A DNA stretch of 64,000 nt from Lytechinus variegatus (GCF_018143015.1 NC_054751.1:28639438-28703437), one strand, 5' to 3'; counted from the first letter of the stretch, positions 1 to 12,041 are shown. Program-made: numbers and translations. Notes: generated from the letters alone by a model not told the origin.

Positions 1-1119
1 ATAAATTTGTGTTTTGGTTGTTGTAGGGTTCTTTTGAAGTCAATGATCAAAGCCTTTGCCTATTCAACTGATATATGTAGTCAATGCAATAGGAATCATT
101 GTGCTGACAATGTTACCCACCTACAGCTTGAAGAACTTTGTTTCAGCATGTGCACGATGGTTACAAGTAGAGGGGAAAGATTGTATACAATTGTACATAT
201 AGAATGAATGACATTAAACATTTACACCCCCCAAAAAATGATAAAATAATAATAATAATAAATAAATTAAAACAAATAACAAAAAATTGAAATAAAATAT
301 TAAAAAATAATTTCTATCACTTCTGGTGGTACACTGTAGATCTTCCTAGTGCAAAAAAGGGTGTTTTGAGGTACTTTTTCAGTAATATCATTCATAATGT
401 ACTCACAGATCTTCTTCTCAACATCAGTGATCTCGACATTCAAATACCGTACGTATAATCATAATGATTGATTATTTCTTGCCCAATTTTACTAAAACTT
501 TTGTTGATCTAATTCTTATTCTTTGATTTTTCTACTTTAATTCACCCAAGCTTTACTTGAAAATTTAGGGTTTCTCAAGTGACCAAAAGCGATAATAATA
601 CCGGTACTGATCTTTTCTTTTTTTGCTGTTGAATGTCATCAACTATCATTTATCAACATATTCATCACTCCATGCCCAACTTGGACACCAAGCACATTAA
701 CCATGTTAACATCATTCATTAATTCATTCAATTCAGATAGGCAACAAAACTCCAACTTTTTTCAGTCAGTGTCAGCTGAGCTGACAAACAGTGAGTTTAT
801 ACCAATATGGGGCACAACTCCAACTCAATTAAGCAATACAACACAAAGAAAACAAAATGGTCGCAGTCATCTTTTATTTCGGGAAACAATGTACCGGTAC
901 GACGAGCAGGGATTTACGCCGAGTGAAACGCGATGCGGGTCTGAATTCGACCGGGGCATTCTCAGCGGACAAAATAACATTTGTCTGCTTTACAAGCGCG
1001 AGGACCTGCACAATGCCCCTGCCAAGTTCGTCGAAAATTCATGACGAACATAGCCTGATTCTTCCACCAATTTCATACGGAATAGTTTGAAGATGATAAG
1101 TAATAGGTTATCTACCTAC
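1..1119. other. left-edge stretch without a supported gene
   Basis: AT-rich sequence, with an especially A/T-only run near 235-310. From about 850 to 1060 the base composition becomes more balanced and open frames overlap on the plus strand, but no conserved protein is recognisable and splice signals are not convincing. Downstream exons of the minus-strand gene that starts at 1237 should lie here or beyond the window. Confidence 0.3.
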
Positions 1120-1237
1120 CGATATATGATATAAGGTTTTTCCTGCCCCGTTCAAGCTCCTTTCGCAGCTGTTTTCTTTCTTGTTTGCAGTGATCGTTGC
1201 CACATATCTCACGTATCTCACGCACGGCCATTTTCAT
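1120..1237 (-). CDS. candidate first coding exon of an unrecognised minus-strand gene
   Basis: Read on the minus strand, an ATG at 1237 opens 39 codons that run into a consensus splice donor (G/GTAGGT) at 1120. The peptide begins MKMAVREIREICGND and continues with a highly charged, helix-prone stretch containing CKQERKQLRKELERG. The second ATG (1231) sits in a better Kozak-like context, AAAATGGCC, which also resembles a YY1 site. Two CRE-like motifs lie just upstream. I do not recognise the protein family. The composition (many Lys, Arg and Glu) suggests a coiled coil, which is inference. The gene would run off the left edge and be divergent from SFR1. The acceptor of the next exon was not located, so this remains a candidate. 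Confidence 0.4.
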
Positions 1238-1254
1238 AAATATGAGTTAATAGG

Positions 1255-1330
1255 CTAGGCCGACGTCACAGCTCTCTCTAGCTAGCTAGCTAGCGCGCAT
1301 AGCTCGATTGTGTACATGACGTCATCTTGT
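1255..1330 (-). promoter_or_regulatory. candidate promoter with two CRE-type motifs
   Basis: A perfect TGACGTCA palindrome is at 1317-1324 and a second GACGTCA core at 1262-1268, separated by a (CTAG)n run. Both lie within 100 bases upstream of the minus-strand ATG at 1237. CREB/ATF sites near a start are typical of promoters. As SFR1 lies on the other strand, the region could be bidirectional, but no transcription start was seen. Confidence 0.35.
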
Positions 1331-1337
1331 GGGAATC

Positions 1338-2082
1338 ACCCCCTTTATTATTTTCTACCACTATATGATTTACGTCCACACCAGCGAATCAGTCTAGAAG
1401 TTAGAACCTCACCGTATACCGGTACCGGTCTCTGGTGCCCTGGCCCTGGCCCCGGGAGTGCTCCTAACTTAGTCCTTCGTCGCAGACGCAAGCTTTGACT
1501 GTTGACAGAAGATGATAAAGGAGTTTGATCGAGACTCGAGGAATGTATTACCGTATTTTGTAACGTCTGCATATCTGGTAGTGGTACCGGCCCGGTACCG
1601 ATCTGGTACTTTTCTGTACACTGTCGTCTACACTCTACTACAGTGTTGGGAAAAGTTGGAAAATTACAAATACTGATCACTGGGATCACTGTAACTTATA
1701 ACGCTAGTTTTACTTTTAAGTATAGCTATTTTTCTCACATGCTTGTGTGAGTGAGTGGTTAGGCGCTAGGCCCTATATCAATGGTGTAGAAATTTTTTTA
1801 GAATGATTTTAAATGTGTGCTTGGCCCTCTTTCATCATCTTTCTATTTAATTCCTTATATGTTGCAAATTATTAAGCGTTTCTGATGCGTAAATGTGTGC
1901 ATTCGGTATTAAAATAATGTCATGAATAAAGCCGGAGACTAAACTGCTTTACAATGTGATACCAGTACTATACTATAACGCAAGTAGGCCCGTAGAGAGG
2001 GTTTTCAATTCAATTAGGGATTCTGATTCCATCAATTCCTCTTCCTTGGCTGAAAACCTTAACAGTGCCACAAAGCACACAA
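1338..2082. other. non-coding stretch with GGTACC/ACCGGT palindromes
   Basis: Repeated palindromic words built on ACCGGTACC occur near 1417-1432, 1573-1605 and, further left, at 596 and 892. This looks like a decayed inverted-repeat element. Earlier SFR1 exons are expected upstream of 2.8 kb but were not identified. Confidence 0.3.
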
Positions 2083-2180
2083 GTTCACTGCTACCACCCT
2101 GCCTGTGGAGAATCTACAGGTAGGACTATGGTATGCCAATGTTGTACAGAGCACACACTTTAAAAAATCATTAAAATATC
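2083..2180 (+). repeat. dispersed repeat, copy 1
   Basis: About 95 bases beginning GTTCACTGCTACCACCCTGC match the plus-strand sequence at 51495-51600 with few differences. The family is not recognised. The second copy lies immediately before the hAT-like pseudogene. Confidence 0.7.
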
Positions 2181-2429
2181 ACTTTTGGGACCAAAATTAC
2201 TATTTTCCATACAGTTGCAATTCATTTTTCATTAGTAACTTGGGAATAATTTTTGTATTCACCAGAGTGCTCAAAAATTTGAATTTTTGGCATATTTTTT
2301 GTACGCCCTCTATTGGTGGAAAGTAATATGGCAAGAAAATTTTTATTTTTGATCTCTATTTTTAATTAAGAAAAAAATAATTTAAAGAATCAAATTTAAA
2401 TAAGAGTCAAGTTGTATGAATGATAGGTG

Positions 2430-2585
2430 TAATGGAAACTGTCAGTGTAAAAAAATCAAGCATTTGCCCTAAAGAAAAAGAGAAAATAAGCCAAACACTG
2501 CCTCCCTTATTTTGCCACACATGGAGATAGAAGTGAGAACAAGGTTATATCATAACCTTGTTCATTGAATGAGTGCCACAAAGAA
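2430..2585 (-). repeat. dispersed repeat, inverted copy of 61362-61500
   Basis: The reverse complement of this stretch matches the sequence right of the hAT-like element near 61.4 kb. It includes the short palindrome AACAAGGTTAT..ATAACCTTGTT and the words CTCCATGTGT and GGCTTATTTTCTCTTTTTCT. This is a moderately diverged interspersed repeat of unknown family. Confidence 0.65.
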
Positions 2586-2795
2586 TACTTCGGGCTCCCA
2601 TTGCACTTTGCGCTGTTCTTTAGTTTATTGGTGGTCATGCATTAAAAATCAAATTTGAAGATTAATCTATTCTTAATTTTTTCTTGTTGAAAATACAGGA
2701 AGGACTGGATCTACTTAACCAACACTGGAAACAAGGCTCCAGCAAGGCCCTACCAACGGCCCTACATGTACTGGAGACCTAGTCCTGAGTAGCAG

Positions 2796-2990
2796 GACTG
2801 CCATCTACAGGAGCTCTATTTCTTCCTGTTCAAGTTTGACCGGTGCCACATGATGACTGAAGAGACTGCTTCTTCCGTGGATAAACAGATCATGGAGGCT
2901 GACCGGACAAGGAAGGAGTTGACGAGAAATGTTGCAGAGAAAGAAGAATCTTGCAGAAAGTTGAAATTGGTCAAGATGTACAGATCGAAG
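2796..2990 (+). CDS. SFR1: SFR1, penultimate coding exon (internal)
   Basis: Encodes part of the SWI5-dependent recombination repair protein 1 homologue. With SWI5 it forms a complex that stabilises RAD51 filaments in homologous recombination in the nucleus. The exon ends with KLKLVKMYRSK, preceded by a charged helical stretch (TRKELTRNVAEKEE), and stops at a phase-0 donor (AAG/GTGATT). This matches the helix that ends in MYRSK in vertebrate SFR1, and the reading frame continues exactly into the exon at 8257. The 5' edge is uncertain: in-frame stops lie at 2790 and earlier, and AG acceptors are possible at 2794-2795 or 2809-2810. The N-terminal exons, expected to hold the disordered region, were not found. 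Confidence 0.75.
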
Positions 2991-3011
2991 GTGATTTAAA
3001 GTTTTCCAGTG

Positions 3012-3160
3012 GGATGTTTCATAAATTTAGCTGTTTGTACGTTACGAATGACTTTACATTCGACTGGTGATACCTTCTTGGATGCTAAAATCTGTGTCGA
3101 TCATTTTTTACATATACCACAAGAAGGTTTCACCAGACTTGCATAAAGTCATTTGTATTT
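3012..3160 (+). repeat. partial copy of the 11279-11450 MITE family
   Basis: GGATGTTTCATAAA, then TACGAATGACTTTAC and ACTGGTGAT, resemble the left half of the short element at 11279-11450. The right terminal repeat is not recognisable, so this copy is truncated or diverged. Confidence 0.45.
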
Positions 3161-4276
3161 TTATGAACATTTGTAAATGTGTGTGTACATCTATGATTGC
3201 CAAGTTTATGAGGCCATTCTCATAACGCTTTTTATACTAGTTTACTGAAAACCGATTCAGGAAACCAGTTTGGAAGATCGCTTTGCTCGCGTTCCCACTT
3301 GATCACACAAAAGTGGTTTTCAAAATCACTTCACGTAAAGCGATCTTGTTGCTATGGAAATGCTTTCAGTGAGGTGACACATTTTGCATGAAATTTGAAA
3401 CCATAGCGTAGGCATTCTACACCTGTCGTGTGGAGTAGGGCGCTCTAAATGTGTGAAGATTGCTTCCCGAAGGACGGTTGTGTCCTCACGCTAAAACGAG
3501 GCAAAGCGATCTTGAAAACTTTGTCGTGAGATGGTTATCTGAACCAGTTTGTAAGATTGCTTCGACCATTCTTACTATAGGTAAAACTAGTTTTAGGAAG
3601 GTAGTGAGAACGGTGTCTATACCTACTGGAAATTGTCTACTCTTTGTTTGGTCTTATCCCACATGGTCCAATTTCAGTACGTCTACAACCAATTTGTGTA
3701 CTAACCATTTGGTCTAATTGCCATTCATCTCTTATTGTACAATACCTACTTAGCTTGTTGTGCGCGAGCAAATGGGAGGCTGAATGTCAAACATTCGTAC
3801 CTTTGCACACAAGACGTACCATCCAAAATGTACCGTTGCACGGCTTTAGGAGGTGCAATAAACGTATGAGCCTACTGGCTAAACAGTCAGTCGGCAAGCC
3901 CCTGTGTTAATGAGCAAATGAGCAAGATTTATCCAAGTCCTCTCATGGCTGAATTCATGTCCCTGCAAAATCTCGTGAATTGTGAGACTTTCTTTCTCAA
4001 AGAATTTAACCACTTTCTCTTTGAGTAATATTGATTATTTTTGTACCATGGGCAAGAGTAAATGTTACTCTTTTATATTAGTCATTTCTTTTGAATGAAA
4101 TATTTTGATAAATAAGTGAATTTTTTACCTGAAAAGATGCATCAAACAAAATTTTCTTCCTCTGTTTTCACTTGCAAATTGTGCAATATTTTGTGTTTTA
4201 GGCACCAAAATTATTTATATCATCAGAAAGCTCAAACTCTAACTTTCTTGCAATGTCACTCTTGATATGTGGCATC

Positions 4277-4574
4277 TTTTAGATGGGTCATCAGCCAGCT
4301 TTTTCCATCAAGAAGCAAGACGAGATTTCTGAAATTTCTGAGTAATATAAAATCCAGAGTTCTGATTGGCTGAATAATGTTTTCAGAACAACAGGCGCGG
4401 CTAATTTGAAGAGATTACCACATGGTGAGTGTGACCTTGCAGAGGCCCAGTGTGGGGAACATTGGAATTTGCATGGGTGTGTGGTGTCTATGACCAATCA
4501 GAGCGCAGTATTCTTGTTTTTGAGCTGCTAAATGTACTTGACCTATGAAAAGCTGGCTGCTGACCCATTTAAAA
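4277..4574. mobile_element. MITE with about 26-bp terminal inverted repeats
   Basis: The left end contains GATGGGTCATCAGCCAGCTT and the right end, reverse-complemented, contains AATGGGTCAGCAGCCAGCTT. The 298-bp element has no coding capacity. A target duplication could not be decided because both flanks are A/T-rich. Superfamily not assigned. Confidence 0.7.
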
Positions 4575-5103
4575 TATGTCTTATAAAAATCATATCATAT
4601 TAAAGCTTAGATCTTCAGCTTTATCATGATTTAAAAATCTTCTGTGCTCAAACAGAAATTAAGTGTGAAAACAACAACACTTGTTGCATGAAAAAACTTA
4701 TTTTGTTTCATGTTTTAGATCAAATGTTTTCATGATATTACAACATTCTTTTAAAAATCCAAACACATGACCTGAAAGAATAATTCTTCTTCTTTACAAA
4801 GATACCAAATAAAGGAATTTGGTCAATATTTAGAGCAGCAATGGCCGAATAAAAAGAGGTGTTTTGGTTCGCACCAAGCTCATTAACTATGCAAAAACCC
4901 TATAGTCATGAATATCACTTGGATAAAAGAAGCTACTTTTTCAGGGCTTGCCGACTGACTGTAAATGTGCAACGCTGCCCAAGGTCATGTGTGCTTGTGG
5001 GATTTTGATTTTCGCATTCAATTTTTTGCTCCCTTTTCATAGATTACTGCAGGGAAAAAGTCTTTTTTTTCATATTTGCGCGAAATTCCGAGGCGTTGTA
5101 CAA

Positions 5104-5266
5104 CACAAATAGCAAATATTCTTATTCGTGCAATGGTGCGAGATTTTGCATTTGGTGAAAGAGACGCTCTAGCTCAACTTGGCTAACGCCTCATTGAATA
5201 GAGCATCTTTCTTTCACCTCATGCGAAATCTTGCACCAATGCACTCATGCCTATTCGCTATTTGTA
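5104..5266. repeat. fold-back repeat, about 60-bp imperfect arms
   Basis: The left arm at 5104-5164 (with AAATAGCAAATA and CAATGGTGCGAGATTTTGCA) is complementary to the right arm at 5204-5266 (CGAAATCTTGCACCAATGCA, CTATTTGT), with a loop of about 40 bases. It looks like a small fold-back element. Confidence 0.65.
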
Positions 5267-5854
5267 TACTAGCTTTAATATCCACTTGTTCTAACTTAGT
5301 CTATGTATTGTCAGATGAATTGTTTATGAATCAAATAATCATTTGACAAAGTGCAAGATTGGTAGATGGAGTGGGTATTAGGCCATCAGGATATTATAGA
5401 CTAAATAAGAATTAGACTTAGAAGTGGGTATTGTCCCAAGTGTAGTGTACTGTTGACTAATTGACTCTTAATTAATAGACCAAGTGGGTCTAGTCCATGT
5501 GGTATAGACCAATTTCACGGCCGGTTTATGTATTTGGCCCTATATCGGCGACACCATTGCTGCGGTGGGCAAGTGCGCTGACCGCGATTGGCTCTGTGTA
5601 CAAATTCAATGAAAGATTACAGATAAGCTCTGATATTGTGTCATTAACTTCATCATAAATCAATAAAATAAAGCATGGACACCTGGGTAGACGATGTAAG
5701 ACAATGGCCATATCTGACCGATGAAGGTATGATGAATTTTTGCACTTTGGCTACTTTTTCCCCTTAGTTTTGTCAGTAAAAGTGAGTTGATGATGACCAA
5801 GAATCGCTGTTGGTTTTCATCAGGGAGCTCACTCCTTGTTGCTAGTAAATTGTG

Positions 5855-6135
5855 TTAGAGTAGTGGGAGAGTGAACGAGACATAGAGTGAGAGAGGGAGA
5901 GAGAGGATGAGAGAGGGGAGAGGGGGGAAAGAGTATGTGTGAGAGGAGTGGGATAGTGAGAGGGGAAAAGTGAGAAAGGAGGGGGGGGTAGTGAGAGAGA
6001 GAGAGGGGGGGCTAGCGAGAGTGTGTGAGAGAGGGAGAGAGAGGGATAGTGTAATACAGAGAAGGGGATAGTGAGAGGGAGAGAGAGAGAGAGAGGGATA
6101 GTGTGAGATAGAGAGGGAGAGAGAAAGAGAGGGAC
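5855..6135. repeat. GA-rich low-complexity tract
   Basis: Nearly pure purine, (GA)n with GGGAGA and GTGAGA variants. Its reverse strand gives a long open frame of Ser, Leu and Pro that is an artefact of composition. Confidence 0.9.
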
Positions 6136-6328
6136 TGATATTTCCATCTAAGCATGATCAAATAAATGCCCCCGTCCTCCCCCCCCCCCACAAAAAAAAA
6201 AACACCACCACCACATTTTATGCAGGCCTATAAGTATCCAAAAGGAGGGGGCAAGGCAAGAGAATAAAACAGAGAGGAAGGAGAAAGGAGGAAGGGGAAA
6301 AGAGGGCCAGGGCCCTGTTTCATAAAAA

Positions 6329-6522
6329 AGTTGTTATTATAGCAACTGCTGCTGGAATGTTAACTACCATGGTAACAGTGAGAATGCCCATTTCATAAAA
6401 AAGTTATGATAGCAACTCTTGCTGGAATGGCAACTTTTATTATAAAAGCCAATCAGGAAGCATAATTCTCACTTTTGCCATGGTAGTTACCATTCCAGCA
6501 GGAGTTGCTATCATAACAACTT
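6329..6522. repeat. fold-back element with 57-bp arms
   Basis: The left arm 6329-6385 and right arm 6465-6522 are inverted copies (CTGCTGGAATG, ACTACCATGG). Part of the left arm is repeated in direct orientation between them at 6390-6437. The arms are similar enough to suggest a fairly recent mobile unit, probably a MITE. Confidence 0.75.
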
Positions 6523-8256
6523 ATGCAGGGAGTACGGCTTCACACACAAACAGGCTTCATGAGTCCAAGGCGAGTGAATTTCACATTCACTTTGCTTCCA
6601 ATCCTGAAGCTTTCTCCAATTGTTGTGGCAATTGAACACAGCACAGCTGCGACCTGAACTTCTCCGATTAATGCTCATTGTGAATCTTACAAGAAATCTG
6701 CTCAATTGGTCCAAAATAAAAAAAATCGAACGAATGTACCAAATACCCTATCGACTTGTGTACTATAAAAGTTGATTCGCCCACCGCAGCATGGCAACCA
6801 GTCTGCTGCCCTCTCACGTTGTGAAATTGGTCTATAGTATAAGACTACACCAACTGGTTGTAGACCATGTAAATTTAAACCCAATGTAATAATAATGTGT
6901 AAACCTTGGTCATAAAATGTTGTGCTGGAAAGGAGAAAAATAAATAAAACCAGACTGAAAGTTTGAGAGAAAGGGGACAGGCAATAAAAGAGCTATGGCT
7001 GCTTTCACATTGAGATCCCTAAGACTATGTAGATTTCGAATTGGCAACTGGGTAAGTAAATTATGATAAGGGACAAGGACAACTTTCCCATAGGCCATGT
7101 ACTTAATTGTTGGGGGTTTGTGGTTTTCTCCTAAGTACCAATTCCCCTGGGGCAGTAATCTTATATAAACCAGGTAGCATATTTTTTATATCCTCATGAA
7201 AGAAAAGTATAATTTGAAATAGAATATTTTAGCCATTTAATGTATTGGAGTACATGGAAAAGTAGCCCTTGCCTTACATCACTATGACATCACATATGCT
7301 GTTATGCAGCCAATTTGAAGTCTCCATGGGTATATTGATTACCAATTAAAATTCATAACTTTCTTATTGTTCGTCCGATATTTTCAAACTTTCACTTATC
7401 AACTTGACTGATTTTTCTTTTTCCTCTAAAACAAGTTGATGAGAGTTTGAAACATCAATTTTATTTCAGCCCTTAAGAAAAATTACAATGGAGGATTTCA
7501 TTGTTTGTTTTCAAAGTTGGTGTTAGTGTATATGTTTAGAGCATGAATAGGGGTGCCTAACTTGGTAGTTCAAAAAATCAATGTCTGTATTCAAATTAAT
7601 ATCCTGACACCTGATGATGTCAGCACAAGCACCTGACCTCATTTCAAGTTTAGTGTTGTGGTTGGTGTAAAAATTGGCCCAACACTAGTCATTTCATTTC
7701 TGAAGTCACTTGTCTCTGTTGCTTGCTTTGTAACTTGATCCTTGTTGAAATGCCAAATAAAGATAATGATAACCAAAAAAAAAAATGATGTTATTACTGG
7801 TGTAAACTTTTCCCAACACCAGATGTCAACACTGAACTTGGAAATCACCCAGTGGACTTCACTTGTAGGCTCTACTTAACAGTTGGCCAACCTGTGAATT
7901 GCCTCCTTGTATAATCCTACTTCGTCTCTGACCAGTTCTCTAATAATCCGCTACTGTATAATGTGCTATTATGAACTGAACTTTTCAACCCAATTGCATC
8001 ATGATTGTATTTGTTCTTGCTTTTCTACATTGCCAGGCATTCCAAGTTCCCTTTTTATGTTGTAAAGGTATACCATTAAAACTTCTCAACAAGTTTCAAA
8101 GTGAAGCTGTTAGCAGATCTCCAAGACCCAAAATAAAAGGGAGCTGTAGCAATCTGCCCCTCCCCCTCCCCTACAAAAAAATATGATAGTGCTCTTCAAC
8201 ATTTCAGTTGCGTAATGTTTGTAAATCAGATTGTTACCATGTGATTGTTTGAACAG

Positions 8257-8436
8257 AATGACCTGGAAACGCTTCAAGATCTGATAGATAAATGGAGGGA
8301 CGGGTGTCAGACGGCCATCCTGAGACTGTATGAAAAACATCCAGAGCCCAGGCCCTCTCTAGGTGACTTCATCAACAGCTGCAGATTGGACAAAGACCTC
8401 ATCAGATTCAACGAAGAAGAAGAGACATTTACCTGA
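8257..8436 (+). CDS. SFR1: SFR1, terminal coding exon
   Basis: Starts after the acceptor at 8255-8256 in phase 0 and reads 59 codons to a TGA. The peptide opens NDLETLQDLIDKWRDGCQ and closes with LDKDLIRFNEEEETFT. Vertebrate SFR1 ends in the same order: a ND-L-x-L-x-x-LI-x-KWR helix, then a short D-x-L-x-x-N-x-x-E-E-x-F tail. This domain contacts SWI5. The join with the exon ending at 2990 restores MYRSK-NDL with no frame change. Length and stop position agree with the family, so this is the true C terminus. The convergent neighbour is ATP5MK on the minus strand. Confidence 0.85.
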   Translation, partial: NDLETLQDLIDKWRDGCQTAILRLYEKHPEPRPSLGDFINSCRLDKDLIRFNEEEETFT

Positions 8437-9244
8437 CAAGTACTGAGGTGGAGTGGTCGGTGGACATGCTGCCTGACTATGAAGCCGAGGGTAGAGGGTT
8501 CAAACCATTTTGATTTGCCAAGCACCTCTGTTTTGGGTTGGTAGCCAGTAGGTACTTTGTGGGATTGTGGCTGGACTTAATGAAAGGAAGTTGTGTATTC
8601 ACTTAGTCTGGAAGAAATTGATCTACTTGTCAGATAGTCTAATGGCAAAACCCATTTGGTCTGATATCAATTTTGTTTGTGGCAATTGCCCTTTGGCCTA
8701 CAGTAAGTTGGTCTAGACTAATACCCACTCACTCAGTCTAGTACCCAGATGATCTACTTTGTCTAAATTTCCCGTTTGATTCTGGACCGCACTTCAGACT
8801 GCAAACTGCGGTCGTATACCCCATTTTTTGTTAGGAAAATCTCAAACAACATTTCCAACCCCAATAGACTCATCTTGGCCAGGTAATCCCCTTGTCTCAA
8901 TTTCACCACCACGGGCCAGCTAAACGAGCGTTGAGCCAAAGACGAAATGATAAACAACAGCTGTGCTATTATGTAAGACTTGTCTGCCTGTAGAAGGATC
9001 TCGGAATGAAATTATTGTATTCGATATTAATCAAGTTTTCAAAGGCATATTACATTCAGACTTCCAATACTAGTCCATTTTCAATTTCGAACGAAGAAAA
9101 TCGACCTCGAAATAAGGAAAGTAACCGGAATAAAAATTATGGTATGCTTAGCATGCAAGGATCGCGATGCATCCCATATACCGGTAGTTTCTGGTCGTCC
9201 AGCAAGAAAATATGGGATGCATGCCGTTCACTCGCGCAATGATA

Positions 9245-9302
9245 CAGTCTTAACGAAAGAAAGAAAGGAAGGAAGGAAGAGAGAGAGAGAGAAAGAAAAA
9301 AG
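9245..9302. repeat. GAAA/GGAA/GA microsatellite
   Basis: Purine tract of GAAAG, GGAAG and GAGAGA units. It generates spurious frames on both strands. Confidence 0.85.
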
Positions 9303-9600
9303 TTTCTATCAACGCGTGTATACATGGAACTCCATGCACTCACCAGAACTACACACATTGCAATCCATCGTGTGTGGCCCCCTGCTGTGACCGTTGATGC
9401 TGGGGTGTATTAGCTTCGCACCGAGTTCAAGAAAGAGGTGTTCCTATACTTAAATTTCATGCTTGAGGGCAATAGGGTTTGTAGTACTGGGAGAAGAGAT
9501 TTGATGACAAGGGAAACTGTGGTATACTGCTCTTCAAAGCAAGATTTTCGTCATGATGTGGTTTTTTTTTTTTGCACTTTGTCAAATTAAAAATCTGGGG

Positions 9601-10440
9601 GGTGTTTCACAAAGTTTGAAGTATGACTAAGAGTTGCACTTAAATGCCTACCTTGCGCACAGTATTAAAGGCTTGACCGCATTGGTGAGATCATGCCAAG
9701 AGGACGCGCACTACTGCATATTGATCGATAAGATTGCGCAAATGCTGACGCGTTCATGATATGAAACGCGCAATTTGTGTGTTGCATTTCAGGTACGCTT
9801 CGGCATTTAAAGGACAAGTCCACCCCAACAAAAACTTGATTTGAATAAAAAGAGAAAAATTCAACAAGCATAACACAGAAAATTTCATCAAAATCGGATG
9901 TAAAATAAGAAAGTTATGAAATTTCAAAATTTCGCTTCATTTCACAAAAACAGTTATATGAACGAGCCAGCTACATCCAAATGAGAGAGTCGATGATGTC
10001 ATTCACTCACTAATTCTTTTGTTTTTTATTGTTGGAAATATGAAATATTTTGATTTTCTCGTCATTGTCATGTGAAATGAAGTTTCATTCCTCCCTAAAC
10101 ATGTGTAATTCCATTATTTTGTGCTTTAGGCAAGGAGGTCCTAATCGTCAAATTCGTAAAAATTGAAATAATTCAAACAATAAAAAACAAAAGAAATAGT
10201 GAGTGAGTGACATCATCAACTCTCTCATTTGGATGTAACTGGCTCGTTCATTTAACTATTTTGTTAAAAATAAGCGAAACTTTGAAATGTCATAACTTTC
10301 TTATTTTACATCCGATTTTGATGAAATCTTCAGCATTGTGCTTGTCTGATTTTTCTCTATTGATTCAAATCAACATGTTTCTGAGGTGGACTTGACCTTT
10401 AAGTGCAACTTGAGACATACTTAAATTTTTGTGAAACATC
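9601..10440. mobile_element. outer MITE, split by an inner element
   Basis: The left end GGTGTTTCACAAAGTTTGAA and AGTTGCACTTAAATGCC match the reverse complement of the right end (GTGCAACTTGAGACATACTT, TTTTTGTGAAACATCC). The right arm is interrupted at a TTAA by the element at 9811-10398. The GTGTTTCA(C/T)AAA ends resemble those of the 11279-11450 family. Confidence 0.65.
9811..10398 (+). mobile_element. Kolobok-like MITE, copy 1 (AGGACAAGTCCACC ends)
   Basis: Ends are AGGACAAGTCCACCCC and GGTGGACTTGACCT, flanked by TTAA on both sides (9807-9810, 10399-10402). Removing the element and one TTAA restores the outer repeat. TTAA target sites and AGG termini fit the Kolobok superfamily; a TA target of a Tc1-like element would fit nearly as well. 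Further copies are at 27400 and 61931. No coding capacity. Confidence 0.75.
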
Positions 10441-11278
10441 CATAAAAAGGTCATCTAATCATATGGACTAAGTGGAGTTAGACCAATACAGCTTGACAAG
10501 GAATTGGCTGAATAGCAATATGTATCATATATTTCGAATGATAGTGATGTGGGCATAGGCGGCGGAACATCAGGCTTGGACAAAGAAAGTTGAGGGTCAC
10601 CTTCTGTCTACCAAACAATACATATAGGTGCCCCTCCACTTTCATTGTATGAGCCTGACGTTCCGCTGCCTCTGGATATGGGTCTTTGTCATTTGATAAA
10701 CCAGCCTCAAAACCCATGACCTGTCTAGAGAATGAGTCGTCAGTACCAGCCATTTGGAATTAAATTGTAAGTACCAGCCATTTGGAATTAAATTGCTGTG
10801 GTAGCTATTAAAAAGAAACGACTGGTCATGTGATTGATTTTCGGAATTTAGGACCCATATCACCATATTTTTATAAGTTTTCTTAATTACATTCATGGTC
10901 AAATCACGAATTAGGCTGCCATTGGTAATATGTACGTGATCAAAAATATTTTTAGGTTATAACGAGACAAACAAGCAAAGCCATAGAGTAATAAAAAAAA
11001 AATAGAAGAAATGAACAAAATTTATGTTACTTTATGTTATTAGGAATTCACCTAATAAAGTTTTTTGGAAGCCATAACACGTCGGGCAAGGATATTTGAT
11101 AGAAATTCTATGTACTTCAACTATCTTTTTATTAATTTTTGAAAAATGGATTTATATATTAGTCTAGTTGTCTTGTTGGTACTGATTGCCATGGTCCAGG
11201 TCAGTGGTGCTGTTGCACAAGAGTTGCTATTTCTAGAAACTTTCCAGTGCTTGCTATTGACAATAACTAAAAGTTTCT

Positions 11279-11450
11279 GGTGGGTGTTTCATAAAGCTGT
11301 TCGTAAGATACGAATGACTTTACGCACGACTGGTGATCCTTTCTTGTACTATGTGATATCCCTGTATAATTGATTTATGACCTAAGAACATGTTCCAGTC
11401 GTTCGTAAAGTTGTGTGTAAATTTACGAACAGTTTTATGAAACACCCACC
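11279..11450. mobile_element. 172-bp MITE with 28-bp terminal inverted repeats
   Basis: The left end GGTGGGTGTTTCATAAAGCT matches the reverse complement of the right end with one difference, both followed by GTTCGTAA. Internal repeats of TACGAATGACTTTACG also pair. No open frame. Confidence 0.8.
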
Positions 11451-12041
11451 AGGATGTAGTACACAGCATGAAGTTGCCATTCCAATTTGTGCAATGAACT
11501 TCAAATTTTACTTCTTGTTCTGTCATGTGTGACCCAATGGCCCATGATGAAGTCAGGCTTAAGTTAGACTATGGTCTAACTGTGTTATAATTATGGGATG
11601 CCAAAAGTGTCAAAATTTTTTATTAAGTTGAATATTTCTTATGTTTACTATGCTCTTTGATTCATCTATGGTGAAGACAATAATCTATTTATACTTCCGA
11701 CACAATTATGAATGATTTGAGAGCCAAATGAGGTGAAATATTTTATCTCTACTGTTGGTCATTTATGTAACAATTGGCTATCCATAGTCCATACTTAACC
11801 TTAACTTTATACCTGAGTTTAAGTTTAACCCGACTTCAGAATACGGGCCAATATCTTCCACTCCAATTGAATCATACATGTAGCTAGTCCAGTCTAGTCA
11901 CATCCACTTTCTCACCACACCACATGCTCTTCATACATTTTAAGGAGGAATCATTGTAGATCTTGCTGTTTGTGTTATACCTCTTGCTGTAAACTTATTC
12001 TTAACTTCAAGCTATAGGAAGTTACTGGGTCACACCCGGGA

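Larger units (their letters stand above)
2991..8256 (+). other. SFR1 intron, repeat-bearing
   Basis: A 5.3-kb intron with donor GTGATT and acceptor TTGTTTGAACAG. It holds several inverted-repeat elements listed separately. From 3230 to 3910 there are weakly related words (GAAACCAGTTTG, AAGCGATCTTG, TGGTCTAATTGCC) suggesting one or two old MITEs; the last recurs near 5440-5520 and 8620-8770. From 6530 to 8250 I see nothing beyond unique AT-rich sequence. Confidence 0.6.

Noticed and set aside
5842..6147. Long minus-strand frame rich in Ser, Leu and Pro
   Set aside because: It lies wholly in a GA/CT low-complexity tract; composition explains the absence of stops.
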